Source of the DNA: Pleodorina starrii
Taxonomy: Eukaryota > Chlorophyta > Chlorophyceae > Chlamydomonadales > Volvocaceae
Direction of reading: 5' to 3'
DNA: 64,000 nucleotides
Assembly: GCA_030267565.1 (NCBI GenBank)
Contig: BRXU01000021.1
Span: 607,501-671,500 of the forward strand
Shown: positions 32,604-43,683 of the stretch, piece by piece
How positions within the stretch are numbered: position 1 is the first letter of the stretch
Layout of the letters: each line of letters starts with the position of its first letter
Notes under the pieces: model-generated
What the model was told of the DNA's origin: nothing
The model's input: only the letters and a program-made list of their open reading frames with translations
Database searches by the model: none
Position numbers and translations under genes: made by a program

Positions 32604-34042
32604 TTTTTTTTTTTTTTTTTTTTTTTCTGCGAGGGACGTTACAAGGACTGGGAAAGCGAAGCCCAACGGGCAAGCCGAGCAAGACCGGCAAGCCGCAACA
32701 GCCTGGCAAGAAGCCCAAAAAACCACCGCAAGGAGCCAAGGAGAGAGAAAAAGCCAAGCAACGCCTAAACTCGCAGACAGGACAGGGACAGGGACGGGGG
32801 CAGCAAGGGGCCAGGAGCCACTGCTGCACGGGCGGCACACACGGCCACCCCTACCTCCAAGACACCGAGGAGGGAACTGAAACCAACACCAGGGCCCAAC
32901 ACCAGGGCCAAACCCCAGGGCCCAACACCAGGGCCAACACCACGGCCCAACACCAGGGCCAACCCCACAGCCCAACACCAGGGCCCAACACCAGGGCCCA
33001 AAACCAGAGCCAACACCACGGCCCAACACCAGGGCCAAAACCACGGCCCAACACCCGGGCCAGCACCACGGACCAACAACAGGGCCCGTCACCGGAGACA
33101 AGCCCCAGGGATGGGCAAAGGCCCCAACAGTGACCACAGCGACAACACAACCACAACCTGCACAACCTCAACAGCCAAGGGGCGAACCCTACACCCTGGG
33201 CGACAGCAACAGGAACAACAAACAAAACCGGGCAACCACCGCAGCGAACCAGGGCTCCTTGGCTCCTCTCTCCTCCTCGCTCCTCTCTCCTTGGCTCCTT
33301 GCGGTGGTTTTTTGGGCTTCTTGCCAGGCTGTTGCGGCTTGCCGGTCTTGCTCGGCTTGCCCGTTGGGCTTCGCTTTCCCAGTCCTTGTAACGTCCCTCG
33401 CAGAAAAAAAAAAAAAAAAAGGGCAAACGAGCCCCCCCCCACCGGGGAGCACCAGAGAAAACAGAAAACCCACGGCACGCCCGAAGAGAACCCCGCACCA
33501 CCGAAACCGCCTCCCAGAGCCACAAAAGCCGCAGGGACGGTGCCACACAAGCGCACCGGAGACAAACAACAACCGACCCCACCCTGGGGGCGTCCCCGCA
33601 AGACAGCAGGCCCGAAGACACACCTCCCTCCCAAGACACCCCGCACCGCAGGAACCTCACTCCCACGTCCCCCCGGCTCCCAAGAACCCCCACGGGCGCA
33701 GCAGGGGCAACACTGCCTGGCTGGAAGCCAGGGCACAAGCGTGCCGGCGACAAGACACCCGCAGACCCCACCCTGGGGGCGACCCCCGAACCGCACCTGC
33801 CTCCCACGGCGGCCTGCACCACACCAACCCTGCACCGAAGCCCCCCCGCCCCTCCCCAGTCCCCCCCCGAAACCCTCCCCAGACCCCCCGGCGCCACACG
33901 CACCCCACTCCCAAGAACCCCCCCCTCCAGGCCGCAGGGGCAGCACCGCCGGGTCAGAGACCAAGGCACGAGAGCGCCAGCGACAAAACACCCACAGACC
34001 CCACACAGGGGGCGACCCCTCAAGACAGCAGCCTCCGAACCG
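32604..34042 (-). mobile_element. LINE-A 3' UTR insertion, minus
   Basis: Poly(T) 32604-32626 and nearly all of the LINE-A 3' UTR, 5'-truncated just short of ORF2, itself interrupted at 33256-33420. Unit 2 has the empty site near 42822 (CCCAGCCCTGCCCTGCCC), so it inserted after, or in only one copy of, the duplication. Confidence 0.85.
33256..33420 (+). mobile_element. Short LINE-A 3' end insertion with stuttered 5' end
   Basis: Last 120 bp of LINE-A plus A17, inserted with AGGGC target duplication into the minus 3' UTR. At 33256-33283 partial copies of TCCTTGGCTCCTCTCTCC precede the true sequence, as if the 5' end was copied several times. Confidence 0.8.
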
Positions 34043-35891
34043 CCCTGCCCTGCCCAGCTTTGCCCTGCCCGGCCCAGCCCAGGCCCGGCCCTGCACCATC
34101 CCGCCGTGCCTCACCCTGCCCTGCACAGACCCACCCCGCCCCGTCGTGCCCCGCCGTCCCCAGTGCTCCCCTGCCGTGGCTCGCCCGCCCCGCCCCGCCC
34201 GGCCCGGCCCGGCCCGGCCCGGCCCCGCCCCGCCCCCCCCCCCCGCCCCGCCCCGCCCCGCCTCACCCCGCCTCACCCTGCCCAGCCCAGCCCCGGCCCC
34301 GGCCCAGCCCCACCCCGCCCCTCCCCGCCCCGGCCCCGCCCGGCCCCGCCCTCCCCCGCCCCACCTCCACAACACCCAACTCAGTTGGCTCAGTTGCCAT
34401 TACTACTGCCAACGCTACAGCTTGCCGCGCCTTCGTCGTACCATCCCAGTGGCGGTGCATCTCATACTCGCTACAACTCTGGTTTGAGTATCTAACGTGC
34501 CGTTGCTTGCAAGCTTACCCGCTTCCTTTGCTTTGCAGATATCTCACAGGTTACGTACTTGCGTTTTAAAGCCCTTTGCGGGCTGGTACATTTACGTGGA
34601 TAAACCCCCGCCCGTCTCCGCTCTGCCCCGCGTGCCGCCCCCGGCCCTCCCCCGCCGTGCCTCGCCCAGCCCTGCCCTACCCAGCTTTGCCCTGCCCAGC
34701 CCAGCCTCGGCCCGGTCCCGCTCAGCCCCGCCCGGCCCCGGCCCGGCCCCGGCCCGCCGTGCCTCGCCCAGCATTGCCAGCCCTTGCCAACCCTGCCCTA
34801 CCGTGCTTTGCCCTGCCCGGCCCAGGCTCGGCCCGGCCCTGCTCTTTTTTTTTTTTTTTTAATTCCGGAGGAACCCCGACTCGGGACATGGGACACACAT
34901 GTTGTCTGGCGGCTCCACTGATGCTGCCACTTCTGCTGAGTAGCTAGCGTGCCAGGCTTCTGGGCGACTCCACGGGGCCAGCTGGACGGTGCTGATGACT
35001 GTATGATGAGTCTTGTAAACCTCCGGACGGGACAGGGACAGGGGTGGGCACCCTCCTTTCTCATCACACCCCGGGTAATGGTCACTGGCAGGTTTCGATC
35101 CCGGGATCCCGGGGGGAATTGCAAGGTTTCCCTGTCGCCTGCCAATGAACCATTGCCTACTTCCGTGGGGCGCAGGTAAGTTCCAATTGTCCTTGAGGGG
35201 ACTAGAACCCGGGTCACCCGGGCCGAAAGTAGTGCCTTAACTTTCGGTGTAGAACTTACCTCTGCCATGCCCCACCCCGCCCCGGCTCGGCCCGGCCCGG
35301 CCCGGCCCGGCCCGGCCCGGCCCGGCCCGGCACGGCCCCGCCGTGACTCTCCCCGCCCAGCCCTCCCAGCAGGCCAGCCCGGCCCCGCCATGCTCAGCCC
35401 AGCCCCGCCCTTCCCCGCCGCGGCCCCGCCCTTCCCCGCTCCACCTCCACAACACCCAGCTCAGTGGGCTCAGTTGCCATTGCAATAACTACTGCCAACA
35501 CGGCAGCTTGCCGCACCTTCATCGTGCCATCCCAGTGGCGGCGCATCTCGTACTTGCTACCACCCCGGTTTCTGTATCTAAGACCCACCCGACCCAACCC
35601 AACCCAGACCCCGGCGTCCAGCCATTTGTACGACAGTGAAGCCCCGCCGTCAGCGGTCGAAAGGGAAAGGGGGGCACTGTTGGACGCTAGGGGCACGACA
35701 GTGCTGCACAACAATGCTCACGCACCTGGGGCAACGGACTGCCGCTACCCGGTTTGCGATGGGCGGATCCAGGCACCCGTCCTGCACGCCCTGCCCGTCA
35801 ATCCACCCAGCTGCTAAACGCCACATGCCTGCCCCTGCCCGTGATCCGGTACATCCCTGCCCTCGACACTGAAGTGACCACTGAAGTGACC
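34043..35891. repeat. C-repeat flank in unit 1, second part
   Basis: C-rich GGCCCGGCCC-type minisatellites (34043-34370, 34620-34840, 35270-35450) alternate with a conserved module, CACCTCCACAACACCCA(A/G)CTCAGT..GGCTCAGTTGCCATT, at 34365 and 35440. An inverted copy of the P-flank module lies at about 35680-35880. It carries one SINE-B (34846-35260). No gene was recognised. Confidence 0.65.
34846..35260 (-). mobile_element. SINE-B, full length
   Basis: Poly(T), AATTCCGGAGGAACCCCGACTC (the ACACATGTTG subtype) through to GTAGAACTTACC. The empty site in unit 2 (GGCCCTGCTCTGCCATG, about 44190) gives a TCT-type short target duplication. Confidence 0.85.
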
Positions 35892-35896
35892 AGGGG

Positions 35897-38781
35897 ATGG
35901 TGCTGGGTACCCACGCGCCGGTGGTGGGGCCCAACGCCGCAACTGGTGCGAGTTTCCCGACTCCCGGTGATGAACCCCCACGCCACCTGGGAATCCCTCT
36001 CACTCTGGACCCGGTGGAGGCCGCGCGGCTCTGCTACACCAGCAGAATTCAGCGGGTTCAGCGTCTCGGCCATGTGTGGCGGCGACACGGCCTCAGCCTC
36101 GTGGGCAGGGTGCATGTGGCCAAACAGGTGCTGGGAAACACCCTGGCATACCACCTCTCCATCATCCGCCCCACCCCACCCCAGCTGGCGGCACTCCGCA
36201 AGCATATCGACGGCTTTGTGGCCTGGTCGCTCCTGGAGGAAGACGCGTCCCTGGTGTGCCACGGACGGGCCCTGCTGAAGCCTGGCCCGGAGATCGCCTG
36301 CCAGGATCACGACTGTGGCGGTGTCGGCCATCTCGACCTCGACGCATTCATGGTCGCCCTGCATGCGAAGCCCCTCGCCCAGCTCGCTCAGCCCGGCCAG
36401 CAGCCATGGAAGCAGATCATGCGGGGTCTGCTCGACGAGTACAGGCCGGATGGGACCACTGGGTGGGGCTGGGTGTATGGCACGGTGGAACCGCCCCCCA
36501 GCCTGCCTACGTTCATTGCCAGCCTGGTGCAGTCCTACCGCTCCTCGCTCCCGACCCGGCTGGCCTACCCAGAGACCACGGACGCGCGTGCCATCCTGCA
36601 TGAGCCCCTGTTCTTCAATGCAGCCCTGCGTGACCCCGCCACCGACCAGCCCTTCACCCCGCCGGCTGGGACCGCCCACCTGGGACCCCGCACCCTGGCC
36701 GAGCTCCGTGCAGCGTCGCCCATGACCCAGCACGAACCCCTCATGCAGGCGGTCCTTGGGGCCATCCCAGCCGACTGGCGGAGACTGCTGCCAGCCGACC
36801 CCCTGGACCCCGAACTGCCGCCGGCACCCGACTGGCTCCTGTCGCCCGATGGCAGCCGGGTCAGCAGCCCTACGGGAGTCTTGTGGGCCGTCCTGCCCAA
36901 CGGCCGCTTGGTGCCCCCAGACAGCGAGCAGGCCGGAGCAGCAGGGGACGCCGACTGGCCTGCAGCCTGCGTGCTGCCGGGCCGCAAGCCGCGCCGACAC
37001 TGGACCTTGGAGGACCATCAGCGATACAGCGAGGCGCCCCCGGCCCAACGCGCCTCCTCATGGCCAGTGGAATACCAGCTGCTGGGGCTTTGGGACTCGG
37101 TCCAGTGCTACCCCCTCAGCCACGGCCACGGCACGCTGCCCCTCATCCACTACACAGTGAGTGAGGTGCGCCACCGCCTCACCGCCCGCGGTCACAGCTG
37201 GGGCCGGGACCAGGACACGGAGCCCCTCATGCCCGCGGCGTGGCCCGAGCAGCCGCACAGCCAGCTACAGCAACAGGAGGCCCGCTGGCACCAACACTGG
37301 CTGGCTCAGCAAGCGCCCAGCCGCAGCCGGTGGTTTGCCATGAACCCCACGCCCAGCCCCGGCTGGATGCGGCCCCGCTCCTCCCCCCCATCACTGCCCT
37401 CGGCCGCTGCAAGCCCGGTCAGCCAGCCTAGCAGCCGCCATGCGGCACCGCACCAGCAGGACCCCGGTGCTGCCGCCGGACCGTCGGCGCCCGCCGGGCC
37501 GGCCCCGGAGGCAGACCCGGCAGCTGATGGCCCGGCTGGCATGTCTCCCCTCGACCGCCGGCGGGCCTGGCAGCGGCTGTGGGACTGCCCCGCAAGCAAC
37601 CGGGCCAAGGCGCTCACCTGGCGGCTGCACCATGGACGGCTCCCGTGCGGGGTGTACCTGGCCTCCAAAGGTCAGCCGCAGCGTGCCCACTGCTCTGCTC
37701 CTAGCTGCTCGGTGGACGGCAACCTGCATGTCGCCAGCCTGACCCACGTCTTCTTGGAGGTAAGTTCTACACCGAAAGTTAAGGCACTGCTTTCGGCCCG
37801 GGTGACCCGGGTTCAAGTCCCACCAAGGACATTTGGAATTTACCTGCACCCCACAGAAGCAGGCAATGGTTCATTGGCTGGCAACAGGGAAACCTTGCAA
37901 TTCCCCCCGGGATCCCGGGATCGAAACCAGTCAGTGACCATTACCCGGGGTGTGATGAGAAAGGAGGGTGCCCACCCCTGTCCCTGTCCCGTCCGGAGGT
38001 TTACAAGACTCATCATACAGTCATCAGCACCGTCCAGCTGGCCCCGTGGAGTCGCCCAGAAGCCTGGCACGCTAGCTACTCAGCAGAAGTGGCAGCATCA
38101 GTGGAGCCGCCAGACAACATGTGTGTCCCATGTCCCGAGTCGGGGTTCCTCCGGAATTAAAAAAAAAAAAAAAAGTGCCGGGCTTACACCGCAGCTCGGG
38201 TTTGGCTGGCAGAGCTGTGGGCGGCAGTCTCCGGGGCCACGGACTTGCCTTTCAGACAGCCGGCTGTGCTGCTGGGAGACTGGCCGGGAGGGTGGCCGGC
38301 CTACCCCACCAGCCCTGGGCTGCAGCTGCTGTGGGCAGCCCTTCGAGCCACTTGGCTGTGGGCGGTCTGGGGCCACTACCACAGGGCGGAGCCTGATGAC
38401 CATCCGTCGGCCACGGTGGTGGGCTGCGTCATTGGGGAGCTGCAGCGTCTCATGAGGGCACATTTCAGCATGGCGGCGCTCTCCGAGGACACTCTGGCGG
38501 GGCTGCCCCGGGGCCACATCACAGCACAGCTGAAGCCCGGCCGGCTGGATGCCTTCGAAGCCTCCTGGGCGCATGAAGGCGTCCTCTGCTCCGTGCAGCG
38601 GGTGGCTGGCAGCAGCCCGCGTCTGCAGGTTCATCTGTCCCGGGTGGCCCCGGTCCCAGCACCACAGGCACCCGCCGGGGGCGCCCAGGCAGCACAGCAG
38701 GTCTCCCCATCCGGGTCAGCCATCAGCGCCCAGCCCAGCCAGGCAGCAGCTCAGCTGACAGGGCAGCCGGGGCCGTCGTGA
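35897..38781 (+). pseudogene. LINE-A ORF2 C-terminal half, SINE-interrupted
   Basis: Open from MVLGTHAPVV through the RT thumb, connector and linker to THVFLE at 37759, where SINE-B is inserted. It resumes at 38176 with TGC (the Cys of the zinc motif) and runs to the stop at 38781. Apart from the SINE the frame is intact. The copy lacks endonuclease and RT palm because of the duplication breakpoint. Confidence 0.8.
37760..38174 (+). mobile_element. SINE-B, full length, between zinc-motif codons
   Basis: GTAAGTTCTACACC follows ...TTCTTGGAG directly, and the poly(A) ends in AAAAG followed by TGC. The uninterrupted sequence is TTCTTGGAGTGC, so removing GTAAGT...AAAAG restores ORF2 exactly at this junction. 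There is a Ser/Leu-tRNA-like head and B-box-like GGGTTCAAGTCCC. Confidence 0.85.
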
Positions 38782-39739
38782 GCGGGGTGTTGGGAGTGGG
38801 GGATCTCGGTGTCTGAGGTCCTCAGGGTGCGAGGGGCCTCGAGGGTGGGGGGAGTGCGGTGCGGGTTGCCTAGGGAGGGGGGTACGGTGCGGGGCTTGCT
38901 GTGGGTGGGGCCGGAGGGGGTCTTGGGGGTCGGGGGAGCTTAGGAGCAGGGTTGGTGTGGTGCAGGCTGCCGCGGGAGGCAGGTGCGGTTCGGAGGCTGC
39001 TGTCTTGAGGGGTCGCCCCCTGTGTGGGGTCTGTGGGTGTTTTGTCGCTGGCGCTCTCGTGCCTTGGTCTCTGACCCGGCGGTGCTGCCCCTGCGGCCTG
39101 GAGGGGGGGGTTCTTGGGAGTGGGGTGCGTGTGGCGCCGGGGGGTCTGGGGAGGGTTTCGGGGGGGGACTGGGGAGGGGCGGGGGGGCTTCGGTGCAGGG
39201 TTGGTGTGGTGCAGGCCGCCGTGGGAGGCAGGTGCGGTTCGGGGGTCGCCCCCAGGGTGGGGTCTGCGGGTGTCTTGTCGCCGGCGCGCTTGTGCCCTGG
39301 CTTCCAGCCAGGCAGTGTTGCCCCTGCTGCGCCCGTGGGGGTTCTTGGGAGCCGGGGGGACGTGGGAGTGAGGTTCCTGCGGTGCGGGGTGTCTTGGGAG
39401 GGAGGTGTGTCTTCGGGCCTGCTGTCTTGCGGGGACGCCCCCAGGGTGGGGTCGGTTGTTGTTTGTCTCCGGTGCACTTGTGTGGCACCGTCCCTGCGGC
39501 TTTTGTGGCTCTGGGAGGCGGTTTCGGTGGTGCGGGGTTCTCTTCGGGCGTGCTGTGGGTTTTCTGTTTTCTCTGGTGCTCCCCGGTGTGGGGGGGCTCG
39601 TTTGCCCTGGTTCGCTGCGGCGGTTGCCCGGTTTTGTTTGTTGTTCCTGTTGCTGTCGCCCAGGGTGTAGGGTTCGCCCCTTGGCTGTTGAGGTTGTGCA
39701 GGTTGTGGTTGTGTTGTCGCTGTGGTCGCTGTTGGGGCC

Positions 39740-39974
39740 TTTTTTTTTTTTTTTTTTAATTCCGGAGGAACCCCGACTCGGGACATGGGACACACATGTT
39801 GTCTGGCGGCTCCACTGATGCTGCCACTTCTGCTGAGTAGCTAGCGTGCCAGGCTTCTGGGCAACTCCAAGGGCCAGCTGGATGGTGCTGATGACTGTAT
39901 GATGAGTCTTGTAAACCTCCGGACGGGACAGGGGTGGGCACCCTCCTTTCTCATCACACCCCAGGTAATGGTCA
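39740..39974 (-). mobile_element. SINE-B, 5'-truncated
   Basis: Poly(T), AATTCCGGAGGAACCCCGAC and about 215 bp, stopping at GGTAATGGTCAC. Inserted in the LINE-A 3' UTR with CCT target duplication; the empty site is in unit 1 at about 30170. Confidence 0.82.
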
Positions 39975-40108
39975 CCTTTGCCCATCCCTGGGGCTTGTCT
40001 CCGGTGACGGGCCCTGTTGTTGGGCCGTGGTGTTGGCTCTGGTTTTGGGCCCTGGTGTTGGGCCCTGGTGTTGGGCTGTGGGGTTCGCCCTGGTGTTGGG
40101 CCGTGGTG

Positions 40109-40423
40109 TTTTTTTTTTTTTTTTTTTTTTTTTGAATTCCGGAGGAACCCGGACTCGGGACATGGGACACACATATGTTGTCTGGCGGCTCCACTGATGC
40201 TGCCACTTCTGCTGAGTAGCTAGCGTGCCAGGCTTCTGGGCGTCTCCAAGGGCCAGATGGAAGGGGCTGATGACTGTATGATGAGTCTTGTAAACCTCCG
40301 GACGGGACAGGGACAGGGGTGGGCACCCTCCTTTCCTATCACACCCCGGGTAATGGTCACTGACTGGTTTCGATCCCGGGATCCCGGGGGGAATTGCAAG
40401 GTTTCCCTGTTGCCAGCCAATGA
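40109..40423 (-). mobile_element. SINE-B, 5'-truncated, duplicate of 30350-30664
   Basis: Same truncation point and same inverted filler as the unit 1 copy, offset 9,759 bp. It predates the tandem duplication. Confidence 0.82.
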
Positions 40424-41676
40424 TCCCAACACCAGGGCCAAACCCCAGGGCCCAACACCAGGGCCCAACACCAGGGTGTTGGCCCTGGTGTTGGGCCCTG
40501 GGGTTTGGCCCTGGTGTTGGGCCCTGGTGTTGGTTTCGGTTCCCTCCTCGGTGTCTTGGAGGTAGGGGTGGCCGTGTGTGCCGCCCGTGCAGCAGTGGCT
40601 CCTGGCCCCTTGCTGCCCCCGTCCCTGTCCCTGTCCTGTCTGCGAGTTTAGGCGTTGCTTGGCTTTTTCTCTCTCCTTGGCTCCTTGCGGTGGTTTTTTG
40701 GGCTTCTTGCCAGGCTGTTGCGGCTTGCCGGTCTTGCTCGGCTTGCCCGTTGGGCTTCGCTTTCCCAGTCCTTGTAACGTCCCTCGCAGAAAAAAAAAAA
40801 AAGAGTCAGGGATGTGCAGCAAGCACGTGCTGGTGCACGTTCGTCAAGTAGCGCGCCCCTTCCCCACTTCCGCAGGAACTGGGTGCCACATCGGGGGCAC
40901 GTTCAGCAGCTGGGCAATGTACTAGGCCGGGCACGATATCATTTCAAGCCCTGCACCGTAGCCGGGCAGGGTGAGGTGTGTTGAGCTTCGGCAGCCGGTC
41001 CGGTGTTTGTCAACACCCTCAACAAGGATCTCCATGTCCAGGATGTCAAACTTCCGACTGCTGACGGCGGGGCTTCACTGTCGTACAAATGGCTGGACGC
41101 CGGGGTCTGGGTTGGGTTGGGTCGGGTGGGTCTTAGATACAGAAACCGGGGTGGTAGCAAGTACGAGATGCGCCGCCACTGGGATGGCATGGCGAAGGTG
41201 CGGCAAGCTGCCGTGTTGGCAGTAGTAATGGCAACTGAGCCCACTGAGCTGGGTGTTGTGGAGGTGGAGCGGGGGAGGGCGGGGACGCGGTAAGGCGGGG
41301 CGGTGCCGGGGCGGGTCTGGGCGAGGCACAGCGGGGCAAGGCACGACGGGGCGGGGCCGGGCCGGGCGGGTCTGGGCGGGTCTGGGTGAGGCATGGCGGG
41401 GGAGGGCCGGGGACGGCGGGGTGGGGCGGGGCAGAGCGGGGACGGGCGGTTTATCGACGCATAGGCGCGAGCCAATCAACGGATCTCCATATCCAGGATT
41501 TCAAGCTTCACTGTCGTTCCAATGGCTGGACGCCGGGGTTTGGGTTGGGTTGGGTGGAGCGCCTTGCTGGATGCTGCGGTAGGGTTGCTTGCCCCCGTCT
41601 ACCTTCGGACTCGGGTGGGTGCCTTTAATCTTGACAGGCTAGTTGCCGTGGGCTCTACTAAAGAAGAGCTCGGTGC

Positions 41677-41698
41677 TTTTTTTTTTTTTTTTTTTTTT
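41677..41698 (-). mobile_element. Poly(T)-only insertion
   Basis: Unit 1 reads GGTGCTTGACTATG at 31913; here about 20 extra T residues lie between GGTGC and GACTATG. It is consistent with a retrotransposition event that copied only a poly(A) tail, or with extreme slippage at a TT. Confidence 0.65.
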
Positions 41699-42152
41699 GA
41701 CTATGAACCCGGTTTGGCCAGTCGCATTTTTGTTGCTTGCCGCTCAGCGGTAGCCCCTTCCAGCACGCATCCTCACTGCTGGCAGCCGGCAAGCCTCCCC
41801 TGTGCCTGACCATGCAAACCCAGCCACCGATTACCCTCGGTACCCAACACCCCGGCTTGACATACCAGCCGCCACATCAGCAGCGTGTGTGCAGTGCAGG
41901 GGCAGGCTTGCCGCTGTGCACTTGGCCAATGGCCTCATGTAACGGTTTCACTCTTGTGTGGGCGACACTCTCTGCCTGTCGAAAGGGCAGATGAAGCCAC
42001 TGTCCTCGAAAACGGTTTCGTCGGTGCAGCCAAGGGCGGTATCTTCTACTGCCCACAGCGTCCCTTGAGGTGCCAACACGACAGCTTGCCACGCCTTCGT
42101 CGTGCCATACCAGTGGCAATGCATCTCGTACTCACTACAACCCCGGTTTGGG

Positions 42153-42184
42153 TTTTAGGGTTTTAGGGTTTTAGGGTTTTAGGG
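42153..42184 (+). repeat. Interstitial telomere repeat (TTTTAGGG)4
   Basis: Four TTTTAGGG units followed by TTTTTAAAACCCT, a short head-to-head inversion of the motif. TTTTAGGG is the telomere repeat of Chlamydomonas and relatives. The array is far too short to be a chromosome end and sits inside duplicated sequence. Confidence 0.85.
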
Positions 42185-42204
42185 TTTTTAAAACCCTCAT
42201 TTAC

Positions 42205-42468
42205 TTACTTGGTGGTGACCTTGTATGCGTCACGAGCGTACTGCCCATTGAAGGAAGCGTACTTGGTGAGCATGTATGAGCGCACATACTCGAAGGCAGC
42301 ATCATGGTCCATGATGTCAGCCACATGGCGCCTCAATTCAAGAGCCAATTGCTTCTTCTCGTTGCCTTGGAGGTTGTTCCCCAGAATGGACAGCAATAGA
42401 CAGTCTCCTCCACCTCCACATTCTTCTGGCACCGCTTCTGACTGATGTATGCTGAATCCTGATGCCAT
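42205..42468 (-). pseudogene. OTU-like cysteine protease fragment (tentative)
   Basis: About 87 codons from the first ATG (42468) to TAA (42205); the frame is open slightly further upstream, to a TAG. It contains ECGGGGDCLLLSILGN followed by ELRRHVADIMDH. A Gly-rich GGGDCL..SI motif followed by a helix with LRRHV is the usual look of the N-terminal catalytic half of OTU-family deubiquitinases, with Cys as nucleophile. The catalytic His region is absent, so it is at most a fragment. AAGTAAGTA at its end could be a splice donor and GGTGTAG upstream an acceptor, so it may be one exon of a captured gene. AT-richer composition suggests a different genomic or viral source. The family call is inference from a short motif. 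Confidence 0.35.
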
Positions 42469-43103
42469 TGCATCTACACCAGAGTACAAGTTGATTTGTG
42501 TCTATGTGTGGTTGCTATATAACTAAGAAGGGTAGTTGTATTATTATTTTATTTAAACCAAACTACACATCGCTTTCAGAGTATTTCTACTCGTTTTTGA
42601 CGTGCTGTTGCTTGCAAGCTTACCCACTTCCTTTGCTTTGCAGATATCTCACAGGTTTACGTGTTTGCGTCACAAATCCGTTCATTGGCTCGTGCCTGCC
42701 TATACATGGATAAATCCCCGCCCGTCCCCGCTCTGCCCCACCCCACCCTGCCGTCCCCGGCCCTCCCCCGCCGTGCCTCGCCCCAGCCCCGGCCCGACCC
42801 CGGCCCGCCGTGCCTCGCCCAGCCCTGCCCTGCCCAGCTTTGCCCTGCCCGGCCCAGCCCAGGCCCGGCCCTGCACCATCCCGCCGTGCCTCACCCTGCC
42901 CTGCACAGACCCACCCCGCCCCGTCGTGCCCCGCCGTCCCCAGTGCTCCCCTGCCGTGGCTCGCCCGCCCCGCCCAGCCCGGCCCGGCCCGGCCCGGCCC
43001 GGCCCCGCCCCGCCCCCCCCCCCCCCGCCCCGCCCCGCCCCGCCTCACCCCGCCTCACCCTGCCCAGCCCAGCCCCGGCCCCGGCCCAGCCCCACCCCGC
43101 CCC

Positions 43104-43472
43104 TTTTTTTTTTTTGTTAATTCCGGAGGAACCCGGACTCGGGACATGGGACACATATGTTGTCTGGCGGCTCCACTGATGCTGCCACTTCTGCTGAGTA
43201 GCTAGCGTGCCAGGCTTCTGGGCGACTCCACGGGCCAGCTGGACGGTGCTGATGACTGTATGATGAGTCTTGTAAACCTCCGGACAGGACAAGGACAGGG
43301 GTGGGCACCCTCCTTTCTCATCACACCCCAGGTAATGGTCACTGACCGGTTTCGATCCCGGGATCCCGGGGGGAATTGCAAGGTTTCCCTGTTGCCGGCC
43401 AATGTACCATTGCCTACTTCTGTGGGGCGCAGGTAAGTTCCAAATGTCCTTACTGGGACTTGAACCCGGGTC
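43104..43472 (-). mobile_element. SINE-B, nearly full length
   Basis: Poly(T), GTTAATTCCGGAGG through to TTGAACCCGGGTC, lacking the last 5' 60 bp. Inserted in C-rich minisatellite; the empty site is at about 34320 in unit 1. Confidence 0.82.
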
Positions 43473-43683
43473 CCCTCCCCGCCCCGGCCCCGCCCGGCCC
43501 CGCCCTCCCCCGCCCCACCTCCACAACACCCAACTCAGTTGGCTCAGTTGCCATTACTACTGCCAACGCTACAGCTTGCCGCGCCTTCGTCGTACCATCC
43601 CAGTGGCGGTGCATCTCATACTCGCTACAACTCTGGTTTTTGCGTATCTAACGGTGCCGTTGCTTGCATGCTTACCCGCTTCC

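Larger units (their letters stand above)
22072..35891 (+). repeat. Tandem unit 1 (about 7.3 kb without insertions)
   Basis: Runs from AGGGGATGGTGCTGGG inside ORF2 through the LINE-A end, SINE-B, poly(A) and C-repeat flank to ...GAAGTGACC at 35891, where the same ORF2 point starts again. Private insertions absent from unit 2 are LINE-A 22324-26461, SINE-B 26611-27030, LINE-A tails 28628-28716 and 32604-34042, and SINE-B 34846-35260. Confidence 0.75.
35892..40802 (+). mobile_element. LINE-A in unit 2
   Basis: ORF2 from after the RT catalytic box to stop 38781, 3' UTR and poly(A) 40790-40802, followed by GAGTCAGGG as in unit 1. Its left edge is the tandem-duplication breakpoint and not a retrotransposition 5' end. 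The 3' UTR is interrupted by SINE-B at 39740 and by the shared SINE-B at 40109, with a small minisatellite deletion between them. Confidence 0.8.
42151..42593. other. AT-richer foreign insert with telomere repeats
   Basis: About 443 bp absent from the paralogous site in unit 1 (32366-32372). It starts with TTTTAGGG repeats, contains an open frame on minus (42205-42468), and ends in AT-rich sequence (TTATTATTTTATTTAAACC). Its base composition is clearly lower in GC than everything around it. There is no poly(A) and no clear target duplication, so capture during break repair fits better than retrotransposition. Confidence 0.75.
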
